A stretch of DNA of 64,000 nt from Methylobacterium terricola. Its GTDB lineage: Bacteria; Pseudomonadota; Alphaproteobacteria; Rhizobiales; Beijerinckiaceae. Position 1 is the first letter of the stretch; every line of letters begins with the position of its first letter. The position numbers were made by a program, and so were the translations under genes. Positions 63,974 to 64,000 of this stretch are shown here, piece after piece. The stretch spans positions 248,001 through 312,000 of the forward strand of contig NZ_VDDA01000002.1 in assembly GCF_006151805.1 (NCBI RefSeq). Direction: 5' to 3'. The notes under the pieces are model-generated. The model had not been told where the DNA came from, searched no databases, and worked only from the letters and a program-made list of their open reading frames with translations.

Positions 63974-64000
63974 CCCCTCCCCTTTCAGGAGCGCGTGCGC

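Overview
The window is a GC-rich (about 70%) chromosomal segment of an alphaproteobacterium, most likely Methylobacterium or a close relative. The evidence is the marked G/C preference at third codon positions, small DUF1127, DUF6894 and DUF1236 proteins, a PdhS-like cell-cycle kinase, a phasin, an MmgR-like sRNA, an IalB-family protein and a tRNA-His with A73 and no encoded G-1. It contains no prophage, insertion sequence or CRISPR array. Most of it is ordinary chromosomal content in short operons, mixed with regulatory and signalling genes.

Layout. 1-3296: the end of a fructose PTS operon (enzyme I C-terminus, fruK, fruA). 3441-5712: a quorum-sensing island of LuxR-type receptor, unknown 165-aa protein and canonical LuxI, with a perfect palindrome upstream of luxI. 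It converges on an orphan NarL-type response regulator. 7332-10554: a reverse-strand operon of MBL-fold exonuclease, ATP-dependent DNA ligase and YjbQ, joined by 4-base stop/start overlaps. 10650-13661: a TPR methyltransferase and an aspartate-type aminotransferase. 13900-16571: a second signalling module of LuxR-type regulator, diverged LuxI/FeeM-like acyltransferase and heme-oxygenase-like (HDO) putative diiron enzyme, with two palindromes in its promoter region. This is my best candidate for an undescribed system.

16749-24276: a DUF1236 repeat protein, a frameshifted gene remnant, a tartrate dehydrogenase-type enzyme, a ClC-type channel with CBS domains, tRNA-His, several small proteins and an MmgR/alpha-r8-type sRNA. 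24560-32236: envelope and small proteins (lytic transglycosylase, two transglutaminase-like proteins, L,D-transpeptidase), a NepR-like domain fused to a degenerate receiver domain, and a phasin. The phasin promoter region carries a dyad also found in the sRNA promoter. 32507-39683: PdhS-like histidine kinase, solute-binding protein, KgtP-type transporter and MsrP. 39877-42965: a pentapeptide-repeat protein, then an apparent operon of SoxA-like cytochrome and cobalt-type nitrile hydratase (alpha, beta, accessory).

43079-54223: dehydrogenases, a TerB-like protein, a LysR regulator, a porin, a LysE exporter, a diguanylate cyclase, RlmN and an IalB-family protein. 54397-64000: a phosphotransferase, a candidate sRNA, a GNAT enzyme, ZapE, an M20 peptidase, a soluble MCP-PilZ chemoreceptor, a NUDIX hydrolase, an alpha/beta hydrolase and the 4.5S SRP RNA gene. 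All assignments were made by eye from sequence motifs; no database search was run.
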